A stretch of DNA of 64,000 nt from Chloracidobacterium sp. (GCA_025057975.1 JANWUV010000010.1:1-64000); one strand, 5' to 3'; positions 25,562 through 36,594 are shown, numbered from the stretch's first letter. Made by a program: numbers and translations. The notes: generated by a model from the letters alone, not told the origin.

Positions 25562-26179
25562 TTACTTGACAACCGGACCTTGAAGTAGTGGGTCCTTCTT
25601 GAGGACGAAGCGCAACAGAGCCGCATGCTGAGCTTCCGCCGCGCCAATGCCCGCTAGTACCGGAATGAGGTCTTTTTCCGAGAAGGAGGTCAAAACGCCA
25701 ATATAAGCACCGGCCGCCTGCTCCTCTAGCGTCAGCGCAAACTCAAGAATGTCGGTCGCCGACTTGATATTCGGCAAGGCCTTGGCAATAGCCTCATATT
25801 CTTTCGGGTCCTTCTTCGGCTCGACAGGCGTACCGCCAAACTTCTTGATAACGCTGATGAGAGAGTCGCGGTGCTGTTCATGATGACTGAGGAACAGCTT
25901 GGCTGCAGCTAGTGCTGTGCCATCCAACAAGCCAGTGCTAGCGCCAACGCCGTAAGCAGCAATAGCTTGATGTTCGAGGTTGAGGGCAACGTTGGCGATC
26001 TTAATGTCGCCGGCCTTGTCGGCGCCAAAAGCTGCGGAAGGCGTTAGCAGCGGGCCGCCCAACATTGTGAAGGCGCTCACGCTCAAGCCAACCACGCCGG
26101 CTCTGAGGGCTGCGCGGCGACCTCGTTGAATCAGTTCACCAACTTCAAGGTATTTGTTAGTCAGGTCGCGTTCCTTCAT
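25562..26179 (-). CDS. Exported ferritin-like domain protein
   Basis: This is a 205-residue protein. The ATG at 26179 has GGAGG 7 bases upstream; the longer open frame above it is not coding-like. The N-terminus has a twin-arginine pattern (GRRAALRAGVVGLSVSAFTML), suggesting export by the Tat route, and then a four-helix ferritin-like core. Possible metal ligands are spread as LEHQAIAAYG, SHHEQHRDSL, LTLEEQAAGAYIG and AAEAQHAALL. Ferritin-like proteins of this type are known as envelope or desiccation-related proteins; iron storage or oxidase activity is possible but unproven. It has its own terminator. Confidence 0.8.
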   Translation of the reverse strand: MKERDLTNKYLEVGELIQRGRRAALRAGVVGLSVSAFTMLGGPLLTPSAAFGADKAGDIKIANVALNLEHQAIAAYGVGASTGLLDGTALAAAKLFLSHHEQHRDSLISVIKKFGGTPVEPKKDPKEYEAIAKALPNIKSATDILEFALTLEEQAAGAYIGVLTSFSEKDLIPVLAGIGAAEAQHAALLRFVLKKDPLLQGPVVK

Positions 26180-26458
26180 TACATCCTCCAAATGTGAACA
26201 AAAACCGTCCTTGATAAGGGGGACAAACAGATGCCCACCGAACCTTGTTGTGCGGGGGCAGCAATCACCGTTGACTAAAACCACGCTCCAGACAGGCTGC
26301 TTCCACGTCTGAAAACGTTTGCCCGGAGCAAGCTAGTGCGGGGTTTATTGTATGGGGCGCTAAGATGCAAGGGGTTTTGAGTATGAAGGTTTTTTCATCT
26401 TATGGTGCAGGCAAGGGCAAACTTTTAGAAACACCGACGCTACCTAGACCGCGCGCCG

Positions 26459-27358
26459 TCAACCGAATACTTCCCGCGCAGCGCGGTAGGTGTTGCAGTG
26501 CGCCATAACCGTATCCTCGCGATCGCGCGCATAGCCGCCGGAAAGCGTAATGGTGACAGGAATACCGGCCTGACGGCAGGCGCGTAAGACAAACTCATCC
26601 CGCCGCATCAGCCCTTCTAATGAAAGCGCCAAGCGCCCAAAGCGGTCGTGAACGTACGGGTCAACCCCTGCCAGATAAAACACGAGGTCTGGGCGAAACT
26701 CTTTCAGCACGCGAGGGACGTACTCACGCAGCAGGTCGAGGTACGGGCCGTCGGTCATGCCGTCGGGAAGTTCAAGGTCGAGCGAACTCGGCGGCTTGCG
26801 CAGCGGATAGTTGTTTTTGCCGTGCATTGAAAACGTAAACACATCCGACTCGCCGGCGAAAATGACCGCGTTGGCGTTTCCCTGATGAACATCGCAGTCA
26901 ATCAGCGCCACGCGCCCAACATCACCGTCCCGCTGCAGAACCCGTACCGCCACGGCGATGTCGTTGAGGACGCAAAAACCCTCGCCGTGGTCGGGAAAGG
27001 CGTGATGCGTACCGCCCGCAAGGTTGCCGGCGACGCCATCCGCCAAAGCATGGCGCGCAGCGTTGAGCGTACCTTGCGTTGCTAGCCGCGACCGCAGTAC
27101 CAACGCTTCCGACCAGGGCAAGCCTAGCCGCCGGAGTTCGCGCGGCGTCAGGCGTCCGGTGACGAGGCGCGTCCAGTAATCACGGGTGTGCGCCAGCAAA
27201 ATGTCCTCGTCGCGCGCTGGCGTCGGCACCACTACGTCTTCCGGCGCAAGAACACGGTCGCCGATCAGTCGCTCATATACAAGTGGAAACTTGCGCATCG
27301 GGAACACATGCGCGTCGCCGATGTCCACAAAGTAGCCTGGTGCGTAGGAAACAAACAT
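26459..27358 (-). CDS. Histone-deacetylase-family hydrolase
   Basis: This 299-residue zinc hydrolase of the arginase/deacetylase fold has the charge-relay pair HH in GGTHHAFPDHGEGFCVLND, metal ligands in IDCDVHQGNAN and AGVDPYVHDRFG, and LSGGYARD near the C-terminus. Bacterial members deacetylate small molecules (polyamines) or lysines of enzymes such as acetyl-CoA synthetase; the target here is unknown. It starts at MFVSYAPGY, 32 bases after the fur stop, so it is probably the last gene of M48-fur-deacetylase. Confidence 0.88.
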   Translation of the reverse strand: MFVSYAPGYFVDIGDAHVFPMRKFPLVYERLIGDRVLAPEDVVVPTPARDEDILLAHTRDYWTRLVTGRLTPRELRRLGLPWSEALVLRSRLATQGTLNAARHALADGVAGNLAGGTHHAFPDHGEGFCVLNDIAVAVRVLQRDGDVGRVALIDCDVHQGNANAVIFAGESDVFTFSMHGKNNYPLRKPPSSLDLELPDGMTDGPYLDLLREYVPRVLKEFRPDLVFYLAGVDPYVHDRFGRLALSLEGLMRRDEFVLRACRQAGIPVTITLSGGYARDREDTVMAHCNTYRAAREVFG

Positions 27359-27390
27359 GCCGCGCGCCAATCCACCGCCGCAGCCTAACG

Positions 27391-27960
27391 CTACGGCCGG
27401 CCTGGTTCTCCTTCAGAAATCGCGCCGGGGCGCTTACGGCAATAGGGGGGATAGTCGTCGCTGTTGGTGTAGTAGGCCCGGCACATCCCAAACACTCGGT
27501 GACTGTGATCGGAAATCACAAAACCATACTGTTTGGCGATTTCCTCTTGAAGACGCTCAATTTCCGGGCTGAAAAACTCAATGAGCGCGTCGCATTCGGT
27601 GCAAATGAGATGATCGTGATGGTCGTGCTTGTACTCGTGTTCATACCGCGCACGCCCATCGTTGAAGTTGACTTCCCGAGCGAGCTTGGCTTCGACCAGC
27701 AGGCGCAGCGTACGGTAGACCGTCGTGAACCCTACGGTTTTATCGCGCTTTTTGACCAAGTCGTAAAGTTCTTCAACGCTGAGGTGCGCCTCGGTTTCAA
27801 GAAAGGTGCGCAGAATCAGGTCCCGCTGGGCCGTCCGCTTGAGACGGTGCTTGGCTAGGTGACGGTGGAAGACCTCAAACTCTTCACGAAAAGCGTCAGG
27901 CGGCGACGGCCCTTCCGACGCCGGGGGCAACGTCGCCAATGTCCGGTAATGCTCCGGCAT
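27391..27960 (-). CDS. fur: Ferric uptake regulator family repressor
   Basis: This 189-residue Fur protein has a winged-helix domain (about 35-110: [28 protein letters not shown]) and a metal-binding dimer domain ([38 protein letters not shown]). The HHDHLIC motif and the helix after it fit Fur rather than Zur or PerR, but by eye this is not certain. The N-terminal extension of about 30 residues and the C-terminal Arg/Gly tail are longer than usual. It sits 67 bases after the M48 protease gene. Iron-box sites were not identified. Confidence 0.9.
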   Translation of the reverse strand: MPEHYRTLATLPPASEGPSPPDAFREEFEVFHRHLAKHRLKRTAQRDLILRTFLETEAHLSVEELYDLVKKRDKTVGFTTVYRTLRLLVEAKLAREVNFNDGRARYEHEYKHDHHDHLICTECDALIEFFSPEIERLQEEIAKQYGFVISDHSHRVFGMCRAYYTNSDDYPPYCRKRPGAISEGEPGRP

Positions 27961-28027
27961 ATCTCAAGACCTGCTTCCCTCCGAAGATACCCCAGAACCC
28001 AAGAGGGCGCGTCGTCGCTACAAGCTG

Positions 28028-29437
28028 CTACTGCACGCCAAGATAGCGGAAGCCGCGCCCAGTCCATTCCCAAACATACTGGTCATGGTGGCGACTGACC
28101 ACCACTGCTTGCGCCCGCCGCCCGCGCGCAACCGGGATAATGCCGACCGCCGACACATCGTCTGGGCGCAGCGGCAACACCGGCGTCAAACGTCCACGGT
28201 CTTCAAACTGAAGTTGGTAGACGCGACCGCTGATGTCCGCCACTGCGCCGACGCGCCCGTTCTGCTCATAAACAATCACCGTATCGTTGCCAGCCGTCCC
28301 GCCCAGCAGGTCACCGCGTATGGCGCGCAACGGCGTTGCGTTGTCCAATCGGGCGCGGGCGAAGATTTCCTCAGCGTCGTCATAAGTCACCTCGGTACCG
28401 CGCGGCGCCGTCGGGTCGGTCGCTGTATCGTCCGGCAGGTTGGCGGTTTCGTCATCCGCCGTCGGCGGCAACGCCCGACCCGTCACCCCCAGCCGGCGCT
28501 GAATGTTGACGAACTCCTGCGTTGTGCGCGTCCCACGGCGGTCAGAACCGGGCAGGTGCTGAAGAATCTCCCGCTGCGTGTTCTGCAGTCGCTCGGCCGG
28601 CGGCGGGTGCGAAGCGAAGATTTTATCGAAGACGCCGGGATTGCGCTGCATCAGCGATCCCAGCAGGCGGAACATGTTGCTCATTTCGTCGGTGTTGTAA
28701 CCGGCGTCGTACAGTTCATAGAGGCCTAGAAAATCGGCTTCCCGTTCCTGATCGCGCGACCGTTTGAACATCATCCCGTTGGCGACCAGAGCAACTCCCA
28801 GTTGGGCGAGCGATCCGGCCGTCCCGTTGCCCAAGATCGCTCCAGCAATGCCAATCAACAGTCCAGTCGTCTGCGCCCGGCGCAGGGTTGCGCTCAGGTG
28901 ATAACCGACGTTGTGGCCGACTTCATGCGCGAGGACGGCGGCGACTTGCCCCTCTGTGGTCGCCCGCTTGAGCAACCCCGTGTGAATGTAGATGCGTCCG
29001 CCGCCGGGCGTAAAGGCGTTGATCTGGTCGTTTTCGACGACATAGAACTGGTACGGCAGGTTGGGACGGCCGGAGACTTCGGCCACGCGCCGGCCAACCC
29101 GATTGACGTACTCCACAATCACCGGGTCACTGACGAAGCGGTATTGCTTGGCGATTTCGCGGTGTGCTAGCTCGACGAAGGCGAGCTCCTCTTCCAGCGG
29201 CAGTGCGCCGCGCGAGCGCGCGCGATCATCTAGCCGGCGAAACTTATCGTAGGGGTTTGGCCCTGACGGGCGTGTGCGGTCGTTGCCCCAGACCGGCGGG
29301 GCGACCGGACCAGTCGCTAGGAGGGCGGCTATCAAACCCGCCATGATGCCCGCTATGATGCGCGTCATCCGGGAGCGCCCGGCGCATGATGCGCGCTCCA
29401 GACTTGCGTGCTTCAGCTTCAAATCGCTTTGCTCCAT
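28028..29437 (-). CDS. M48-family metalloprotease, exported
   Basis: This is a zinc protease of about 469 residues. The active site HEVGHN (in VLAHEVGHNVGYHL) and the third ligand in DQEREADFLGLYELY are both present, so it should be active. A hydrophobic segment (GIMAGLIAALLATGP) follows the ATG at 29368; the ATG at 29437 is preferred because GAAGGG lies 11 bases upstream, which leaves 23 residues before the signal-like stretch. The C-terminal 150 residues after the protease domain are of unknown fold. Relatives (BepA-type) act in the periplasm on misfolded outer-membrane proteins. Confidence 0.85.
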   Translation of the reverse strand: MEQSDLKLKHASLERASCAGRSRMTRIIAGIMAGLIAALLATGPVAPPVWGNDRTRPSGPNPYDKFRRLDDRARSRGALPLEEELAFVELAHREIAKQYRFVSDPVIVEYVNRVGRRVAEVSGRPNLPYQFYVVENDQINAFTPGGGRIYIHTGLLKRATTEGQVAAVLAHEVGHNVGYHLSATLRRAQTTGLLIGIAGAILGNGTAGSLAQLGVALVANGMMFKRSRDQEREADFLGLYELYDAGYNTDEMSNMFRLLGSLMQRNPGVFDKIFASHPPPAERLQNTQREILQHLPGSDRRGTRTTQEFVNIQRRLGVTGRALPPTADDETANLPDDTATDPTAPRGTEVTYDDAEEIFARARLDNATPLRAIRGDLLGGTAGNDTVIVYEQNGRVGAVADISGRVYQLQFEDRGRLTPVLPLRPDDVSAVGIIPVARGRRAQAVVVSRHHDQYVWEWTGRGFRYLGVQ

Positions 29438-29651
29438 GCGTATGATTACCCTTCGGATGACTTGACCCAACCTACGCCAAGTCAGATGTCCCTGCCCCAA
29501 ACCTGCTTAGGGGCGTCACAAAGGTTACGGCGCTGACCTTTGTGATGAGTCATAACTCAACGCCGCTGCCTGTCCGTTCGCCGACGCGCTGCGCCGGAGC
29601 GGATGCAATTGTACTGCACTAACTTTGTCACGCAAGGAGAGGAACGCCGCT

Positions 29652-31277
29652 ATGCTACACGGTCTGATGATGGATTATCCGCTGACGATGACGCACTTTC
29701 TTGAACGCGCGCGGCGGTACCACCATGACGTTGAAATCGTCACCAAACAACCGGACGGCTCGCTGCACCGATACACCTACGGCGACGCCTACCGGCGTAT
29801 TTGTCGGCTGGCGAACGCGCTGACCAAGCTGGGCGTACAGCCGGGCGACCGCATTGGTTCGCTGGCGTGGAACCACTACCAACACTTGGAGCTGTACTTT
29901 GCCGTACCCTGCTACGGCGCGGTTATGCACACGCTCAACCTGCGGCTGTCGGCGGAACAGTTGGCTTATGTCATCAACCACGCCGAAGACCGCTTCATTT
30001 TTGTTGACGCCAGTCTAACGCCGCTGCTGGAAGCCATCCAGTCGCAGCTGAAGAGTGTTGAGCGCTACATCATCATCAACGCGCCATCGAATTTTCAGAC
30101 GGCGCTGCCGAACGTCCTGCACTACGAAGACCTCCTGCGGGATGAGCCGGAGACGTTCACCTTTCCGCGGCTTGACGAACGCGCGGCGGCGGGGTTGTGC
30201 TACACCAGCGGGACGACCGGCAATCCCAAGGGCGTGCTTTACAGCCATCGGTCGCAGTTCATCCATACGATTGCCGCCGGCGCTGGCGATGCGCTGTCGC
30301 TTTCCAGCACCGATACGGTCATCGCCGTCGTGCCGATGTTCCACGCCAACGCTTGGGCATTGCCGTACTTGAGCGCTTCGCTCGGTTTCAAGCTGGTTCT
30401 GCCGGGGCCGCACCTCAAGCCGGAGATGCTGGCGCAGCTGATTCAGGACGAGAAAGTGACCGTGGCGGCCGGCGTCCCAACGCTCTGGATTGGGATGTAC
30501 CAGGCCATCAAGGCACACGGGTTTGATGTTTCGAGCTTGCGGGCGTTAATTGTCGGCGGCGCGGCGTTTCCTAAAAACTGGATTGAAGCCTATGAGAAAG
30601 AATTCGGTATTCCGGTTGTCCACGCTTGGGGGATGACTGAAATGTCCCCGATGGGAACCTCGACCGGCACGCTTGTGGCACGGAAAGATCTCTCGCTTGA
30701 CGAACGCATCGCCATCAAAACACATCAGGGCTATGCGCCGCCCGGCGTCGAAATGCGCATTGTCGGTGACGACGGTCGTGAAATGCCTTGGGACGGCCAG
30801 TCGGTTGGCGAAATTCAGGTGCGTGGGCCGTGGGTCATTGGCGCGTACTACAAAGACGATTCCGCCGCCACACAGTTTACCCCCGACGGCTGGTTTCGCA
30901 CCGGCGATGTGGGGACGATTGATCCCAAGGGTCTGCTGACCATCACGGACCGCACGAAAGACCTCATCAAGAGCGGCGGCGAGTGGATTTCGAGTGTTAT
31001 GCTTGAAAACCTCATCATGGCGCATCCGAAGGTGTTGGAGGCGGCGGTCATCGCCGTGCCGAATGAAAAGTGGAGCGAACGCCCGCTGGCGCTGGTTGTC
31101 CCGCGCAACTCTGACGACCGTCCGACGCCGGAGGAACTGCGCGACTTGGTCGCGGCGCACTGTGCGAAGTTCTGGATTCCTGACGAATTCCGCTTCATCG
31201 AGAGCATTCCTAAAACTTCCGTCGGCAAGTTTGACAAGAAGGCGCTGCGTCAAATGTACGCCGAAGGCAAACTGTGA
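29652..31277 (+). CDS. Long-chain acyl-CoA ligase (AMP-forming)
   Basis: This 541-residue adenylate-forming enzyme activates a fatty acid with ATP and CoA. Motifs are the phosphate loop YTSGTTGNPKGV, the acyl-binding region AWGMTEMSP, the core DGWFRTGDVG, and the C-terminal hinge ITDRTKDLIKSGGEWIS with the catalytic lysine in TSVGKFDKKALRQ. An AAGGAG ribosome site precedes the ATG at 29652; an earlier in-frame start is less likely. A small exported protein gene overlaps its stop by 4 bases. Confidence 0.92.
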   Translation: MLHGLMMDYPLTMTHFLERARRYHHDVEIVTKQPDGSLHRYTYGDAYRRICRLANALTKLGVQPGDRIGSLAWNHYQHLELYFAVPCYGAVMHTLNLRLSAEQLAYVINHAEDRFIFVDASLTPLLEAIQSQLKSVERYIIINAPSNFQTALPNVLHYEDLLRDEPETFTFPRLDERAAAGLCYTSGTTGNPKGVLYSHRSQFIHTIAAGAGDALSLSSTDTVIAVVPMFHANAWALPYLSASLGFKLVLPGPHLKPEMLAQLIQDEKVTVAAGVPTLWIGMYQAIKAHGFDVSSLRALIVGGAAFPKNWIEAYEKEFGIPVVHAWGMTEMSPMGTSTGTLVARKDLSLDERIAIKTHQGYAPPGVEMRIVGDDGREMPWDGQSVGEIQVRGPWVIGAYYKDDSAATQFTPDGWFRTGDVGTIDPKGLLTITDRTKDLIKSGGEWISSVMLENLIMAHPKVLEAAVIAVPNEKWSERPLALVVPRNSDDRPTPEELRDLVAAHCAKFWIPDEFRFIESIPKTSVGKFDKKALRQMYAEGKL

Positions 31278-31930
31278 ACCTGCGACGGTATAGACAGCTT
31301 GTTGGGCTGGTTTTGAGTCTGCTGTTTGGATGTAGCCTGCGGCTCAGCGCGGCCGGCGCGCCGCAAGGGGAGTCTTTCCGTTATGAGTTTGAGCAACCGA
31401 ACTTTCTCGTCACGCGCATGACAGTTGTGCTGGATGCGGCGGGGCGCGGGACGCTGGAGTACGTCGAGAAGGACGCGCTGGAACCAACGCGCGCGCCAGT
31501 CGCCTTGCGCCCGGAGTCGCTAGCGCGGCTGCAACAACTTGCCGTCAAGGTTGCGGCGCTGCGCCCAGAGCCACCGTCGGAAAAACACGCCAACCTTGGT
31601 TTGAGTAAGTTGACACTGGTCGTTGACGGCAAGCCGGTTTCCGTGACCTTTACCTACACCCGGCAACCGGCCGTCCTCGAATTGGGTCGCTTTTTTCGCG
31701 GACTGGTTACACAGCACCAGCGGGTTAGTCAGATTGAAACGGCGCGGCGGTATCAACCGCTTGACATGCCAAAGTTGTTGAGCGCCTTAGAAGCCGACCT
31801 CAACGCACAACGCCTCGCTGAACCGGCGGCGCTATCCGACCTTTTGGCGAGCCTCGCCAACGACCTACGGCTGTCACTCATTGCACGCAATCAAGCGCGG
31901 CGGCTTTACGCGCGCGTCAATGGGAAGTGA
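31274..31930 (+). CDS. Exported protein of unknown function
   Basis: This 218-residue protein starts at a GTG overlapping the acyl-CoA ligase stop (GTGA), so it is translationally coupled. Its signal segment LVGLVLSLLFGCSLRLSAAG contains a cysteine that could be lipidated. The mature part has strands such as FLVTRMTVVLDAAGRGTLEY and LSKLTLVVDGKPVSVTFTY and a helical C-terminus. I do not recognise the family. Coupling to an acyl-CoA ligase is the only hint about its role. Confidence 0.7.
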   Translation: MNLRRYRQLVGLVLSLLFGCSLRLSAAGAPQGESFRYEFEQPNFLVTRMTVVLDAAGRGTLEYVEKDALEPTRAPVALRPESLARLQQLAVKVAALRPEPPSEKHANLGLSKLTLVVDGKPVSVTFTYTRQPAVLELGRFFRGLVTQHQRVSQIETARRYQPLDMPKLLSALEADLNAQRLAEPAALSDLLASLANDLRLSLIARNQARRLYARVNGK

Positions 31931-31969
31931 CCACTGATGTCCGAAGCTGTTGTTCAAGCCCGTGGGCGC

Positions 31970-32521
31970 TCAGGGCCGCCGCGCCTTGCCGTTGCGCCGG
32001 GCTTCCTCAAGCAACGTGAGGATTTCCTGCTTGACTTCGGCGAATGGCCGTGGCCGCCCTAGCGGCGCGTCAGGGCGACGCGGCTCAGCGGCCGCAGGAG
32101 GTGTCCCAGGGTCGCCGGTGCGGCCGCGCCAGTCCTCAACTGTATCGTTGGTCATCAGGAACTGGCCGTACTGCCAATTGACGGTGTGAAACAAGGTTTG
32201 GTCGCGCGCCAGAAAGACCAGCATTTCCTGCTGGGGCGTGTAGACATCGCGGGCGCAGTAGGTCGTACTCATCGCCCAGACGCGCACTTCCCGCCAGCGT
32301 GGGTCGCCGTAGATGACTTCAAGGATTTCAAGCACCGCAAGCTGGCCGTACATCGGGTTGCGGATGCTTTTGGTGGAACGAACTCGGACGCGCGCAATCA
32401 AATCCGCGCTCAAGGTCAGTTCACGCACGTCCATCACGCGCATGTTGCACTGAGCAAAGGTCGAACCAGCAAGCAGGGAAAAGAACAGGAAAAACGTAAG
32501 GCAATAACTTGGTGGGCGCAT
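31970..32521 (-). CDS. Exported protein of unknown function
   Basis: This is a 183-residue protein from the ATG at 32521. The N-terminus (MRPPSYCLTFFLFFSLLAGSTFAQ) is a clear signal peptide. The mature part begins CNMRVMDVRELTLSADLIARV, has several strands (LAVLEILEVIYGDPRWREVRVW) and two cysteines, and ends in a Pro-rich linker and a short basic helix. No family was recognised. It converges with the gene at 31274. Confidence 0.65.
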   Translation of the reverse strand: MRPPSYCLTFFLFFSLLAGSTFAQCNMRVMDVRELTLSADLIARVRVRSTKSIRNPMYGQLAVLEILEVIYGDPRWREVRVWAMSTTYCARDVYTPQQEMLVFLARDQTLFHTVNWQYGQFLMTNDTVEDWRGRTGDPGTPPAAAEPRRPDAPLGRPRPFAEVKQEILTLLEEARRNGKARRP

Positions 32522-34254
<1,733 letters not shown>

Positions 34255-34268
34255 CGTTCCGGCAGCCT

Positions 34269-34946
34269 ATGGCTAAGGAAGCCTATCCATACTTAGTGTG
34301 GTGCGCCGCCGCCGCCGCCTTGTTGGCGTACACGGCTGGATGGTTTCCACCGCTATGGTGGCTGGTTGGGTTGGTCGGCGTGGCGGCGGCGTTCATCGCG
34401 TACTTTTTCCGCGACCCGGAGCGCGTCATTCCGGCGGAGGAGGATGTTGTGGTTGCGCCGGCTGACGGGTTGATTACGCGGCTGGCCCCGGTGAACCCAG
34501 AAGACCCGGCGTCGCCGTGGTTGGTGAGCATTTTCCTGTCGCCGCTGGATGTCCATATCAATCGTGCCCCGATCGCCGGCGTCATCCGGGAAACGCTACA
34601 CCGTCCGGGAAGCTTCAAAAGCGCCCTGCGGGAAGATGCATCGCTCGTTAACGAGCAGTTGATTCTGACGCTGGAAGGCGAGCGCATTACGGTGACGCTC
34701 AAGCAGATCGCCGGTTTCATCGCCCGCCGGTGCGTCCTGTGGAAACGAGCCGGTGACCGCGTGGCGCGCGGCGAGCGAATCGGCCTCATCAAGTTCAGTT
34801 CGCGGACGGACTTGATTGTGCCGCCGGAAGTCGCTCTGTGCGTTCGGCAGGGTGAGCGCGTGGTTGGTGGGACGACCATTGTCGGCCGCATTCGACCGCC
34901 GGCTGAATGCATAAAGGTCCTGCGTTCAGATGAAGCCTACGTATGA
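34269..34946 (+). CDS. psd: Phosphatidylserine decarboxylase (short type)
   Basis: This 225-residue protein makes phosphatidylethanolamine from phosphatidylserine. Two hydrophobic segments sit at the N-terminus (about 9-46), then YFFRDPERVIP, VVVAPADGLI, FLSPLDVHINRAP and HRPGSFKSAL. These enzymes cut themselves before a serine to form a pyruvoyl cofactor; the short type usually has Gly-Ser (FGSR). Here the stretch is KFSSRTDLIVP with Ser177-Ser178, so the glycine is replaced. The cut before Ser178 may still occur. The stop overlaps the pssA start by 4 bases. Confidence 0.92.
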   Translation: MAKEAYPYLVWCAAAAALLAYTAGWFPPLWWLVGLVGVAAAFIAYFFRDPERVIPAEEDVVVAPADGLITRLAPVNPEDPASPWLVSIFLSPLDVHINRAPIAGVIRETLHRPGSFKSALREDASLVNEQLILTLEGERITVTLKQIAGFIARRCVLWKRAGDRVARGERIGLIKFSSRTDLIVPPEVALCVRQGERVVGGTTIVGRIRPPAECIKVLRSDEAYV

Positions 34947-35851
34947 ACCGTGAAGCCGAAGCCAAGCACCGTCTTGCGCGTCGCCGCCTGCGCAAGGGCG
35001 TGTATGTCCTGCCGAGCTTCATTACCTGCATCAACATCTACATGGGCTTTTACGCCATCGTTGAGAGCCTGAAGGGGTACAAGTCCATCGCGCTCAACGA
35101 ACCAGAAACCGCCGCCCGCCATTTTGACCTTGCGGCGCTGTGCATTGGTTGGTCGGTGTTGTGTGACTTTCTAGACGGCCGGATCGCGCGACTTGTGAAT
35201 GCAACCAGCGAGTTCGGCGTCCAGCTTGACAGCTTGGCTGACGTACTCAGTTTTGGCGTCGCCCCAGCCGTCTTGCTCTACACGTGGGGTTTTTCAGGCG
35301 TTCCGGCCTTCCAGAAGCTGGCTTGGGGAGCGGCGTTTATTCATCTCATCTGCTGTGCGTTGCGGCTGGCACGATTCAACGTTCAGGCGATGAAACCACT
35401 TCCAGGTGACGCCGGCTCTAAAGCCCCCAAGCGTTTTTTCGTTGGGTTGCCGACACCGGCGGCGGCTGGCTTGCTAGCGGCGATTGTCCACTTTACACCA
35501 CTGCCGGTGGTCTATCAGGAGACCTACTACCAAGTGTTTGGTTGGGAATTCGTCATGACGCCGGTTGGGTGGGCAATTGCCTTGTTTGCATTGGCGGTGA
35601 CATTGGCGCTCCTTATGGTCAGTACGCTGCGCTTCAACAGCTTCAAGGATTTGGGCCCTTACACGCGCCACCCACAGGTAGCGCTGTTGTCACTAGGGCT
35701 GCTCATTTTTCTTGTGTATAACTACTCTGAGTGGACGCTGTTGACCTTGGCGATCCTCTACGTTGGTCAGGGGCTGGCCGGCAAGCTGGCTAGCCTTTTC
35801 CGCCGCAAGGCGGCGGTGGCTTCGGCGGAGACGGCGGAAACCCTTAACTAG
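34943..35851 (+). CDS. pssA: CDP-diacylglycerol-serine O-phosphatidyltransferase
   Basis: This 302-residue membrane enzyme makes phosphatidylserine from CDP-diacylglycerol and serine, the substrate of the psd product just upstream. It has the CDP-alcohol phosphotransferase motif DFLDGRIARLV followed by GVQLDSLADVLSFGVAP, with its aspartates intact. About seven to eight hydrophobic segments run through the protein. Overlapping genes (ATGA) make psd-pssA a coupled pair covering two successive steps. Confidence 0.94.
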   Translation: MNREAEAKHRLARRRLRKGVYVLPSFITCINIYMGFYAIVESLKGYKSIALNEPETAARHFDLAALCIGWSVLCDFLDGRIARLVNATSEFGVQLDSLADVLSFGVAPAVLLYTWGFSGVPAFQKLAWGAAFIHLICCALRLARFNVQAMKPLPGDAGSKAPKRFFVGLPTPAAAGLLAAIVHFTPLPVVYQETYYQVFGWEFVMTPVGWAIALFALAVTLALLMVSTLRFNSFKDLGPYTRHPQVALLSLGLLIFLVYNYSEWTLLTLAILYVGQGLAGKLASLFRRKAAVASAETAETLN

Positions 35852-35865
35852 TTTGGGTGGTAGTG

Positions 35866-36594
35866 ATGACTGAAGAGCAACAGCGGCAGGCGCGGCGCTA
35901 CTTAGCGCAGGCGAAACGAGTAGTCGTGTTTACCGGCGCAGGGATTTCCGCCGAATCGGGCGTGCCGACCTTTCGCGGGAACAATGCCACGTGGAAAGGG
36001 ATGCCAGCGGCGGTAGCGTCCTCCATCGGCCTGTTGGAGCAAGACCTCACAACGGCGTGGGAATGGTTTGATTATCGGCGGACATTGCTGAAGTCCGTTA
36101 TGCCTAATGCGGCGCACATTGCCGTTGCACAGGCGGAGACGCGCTTTGCGGAGTTCCTTGTGGTGACACAGAACGTGGACGGACTGCACCAGAAAGCCGG
36201 CAGTACGCGCGTTATTGAGCTGCACGGCAACATCTGGCGCGGACGCGGGCTGCGAACGGGCAAACGGTATGAACTGCCTGAAGCGCCGTTGCCAGCGCTG
36301 CCGCCATACGGTGACGACGACGAACCCATCCGCCCGGATGTTGTCCTATTTGGCGAGATGCTGCCAGCTGGCGCGTTTGAAGCAGCGGAAGCGGCGGCGG
36401 CGCGCTGCGACGTGTGTCTGGTCATCGGTACGTCGGGCGTTGTTTATCCGGCGGCGCTGATTCCATTGGCAGCCCGTGACGCCGGCGCGGCCGTCATTGA
36501 AGTCAATCCCGAAGCGACTGACCTGACGCCGCACATGACGCTCTCGCTGCGGGGCAAAGCCGGTGACATTGTACCACTGTTGTTAGCGGCGTAA
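35866..36594 (+). CDS. Sirtuin-like NAD-dependent deacylase lacking zinc cysteines
   Basis: This 242-residue Sir2-fold protein has the NAD site VVFTGAGISAESGVPTFRG, TQNVDGLHQKAG, catalytic His120 in ELHGN, RPDVVLFGEMLP and VIGTSGVVYPAALIP. Ordinary sirtuins have a zinc finger of two Cys-x-x-Cys pairs between the HGN motif and RPDVV. Here that part reads IWRGRGLRTGKRYELP then PPYGDDDEP: its length is close to normal but no cysteine is left. Catalysis does not use the zinc directly, so activity may remain. The ATG at 35866 is used; a GTG at 35857 is possible. It follows pssA by 14 bases. Confidence 0.88.
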   Translation: MTEEQQRQARRYLAQAKRVVVFTGAGISAESGVPTFRGNNATWKGMPAAVASSIGLLEQDLTTAWEWFDYRRTLLKSVMPNAAHIAVAQAETRFAEFLVVTQNVDGLHQKAGSTRVIELHGNIWRGRGLRTGKRYELPEAPLPALPPYGDDDEPIRPDVVLFGEMLPAGAFEAAEAAAARCDVCLVIGTSGVVYPAALIPLAARDAGAAVIEVNPEATDLTPHMTLSLRGKAGDIVPLLLAA

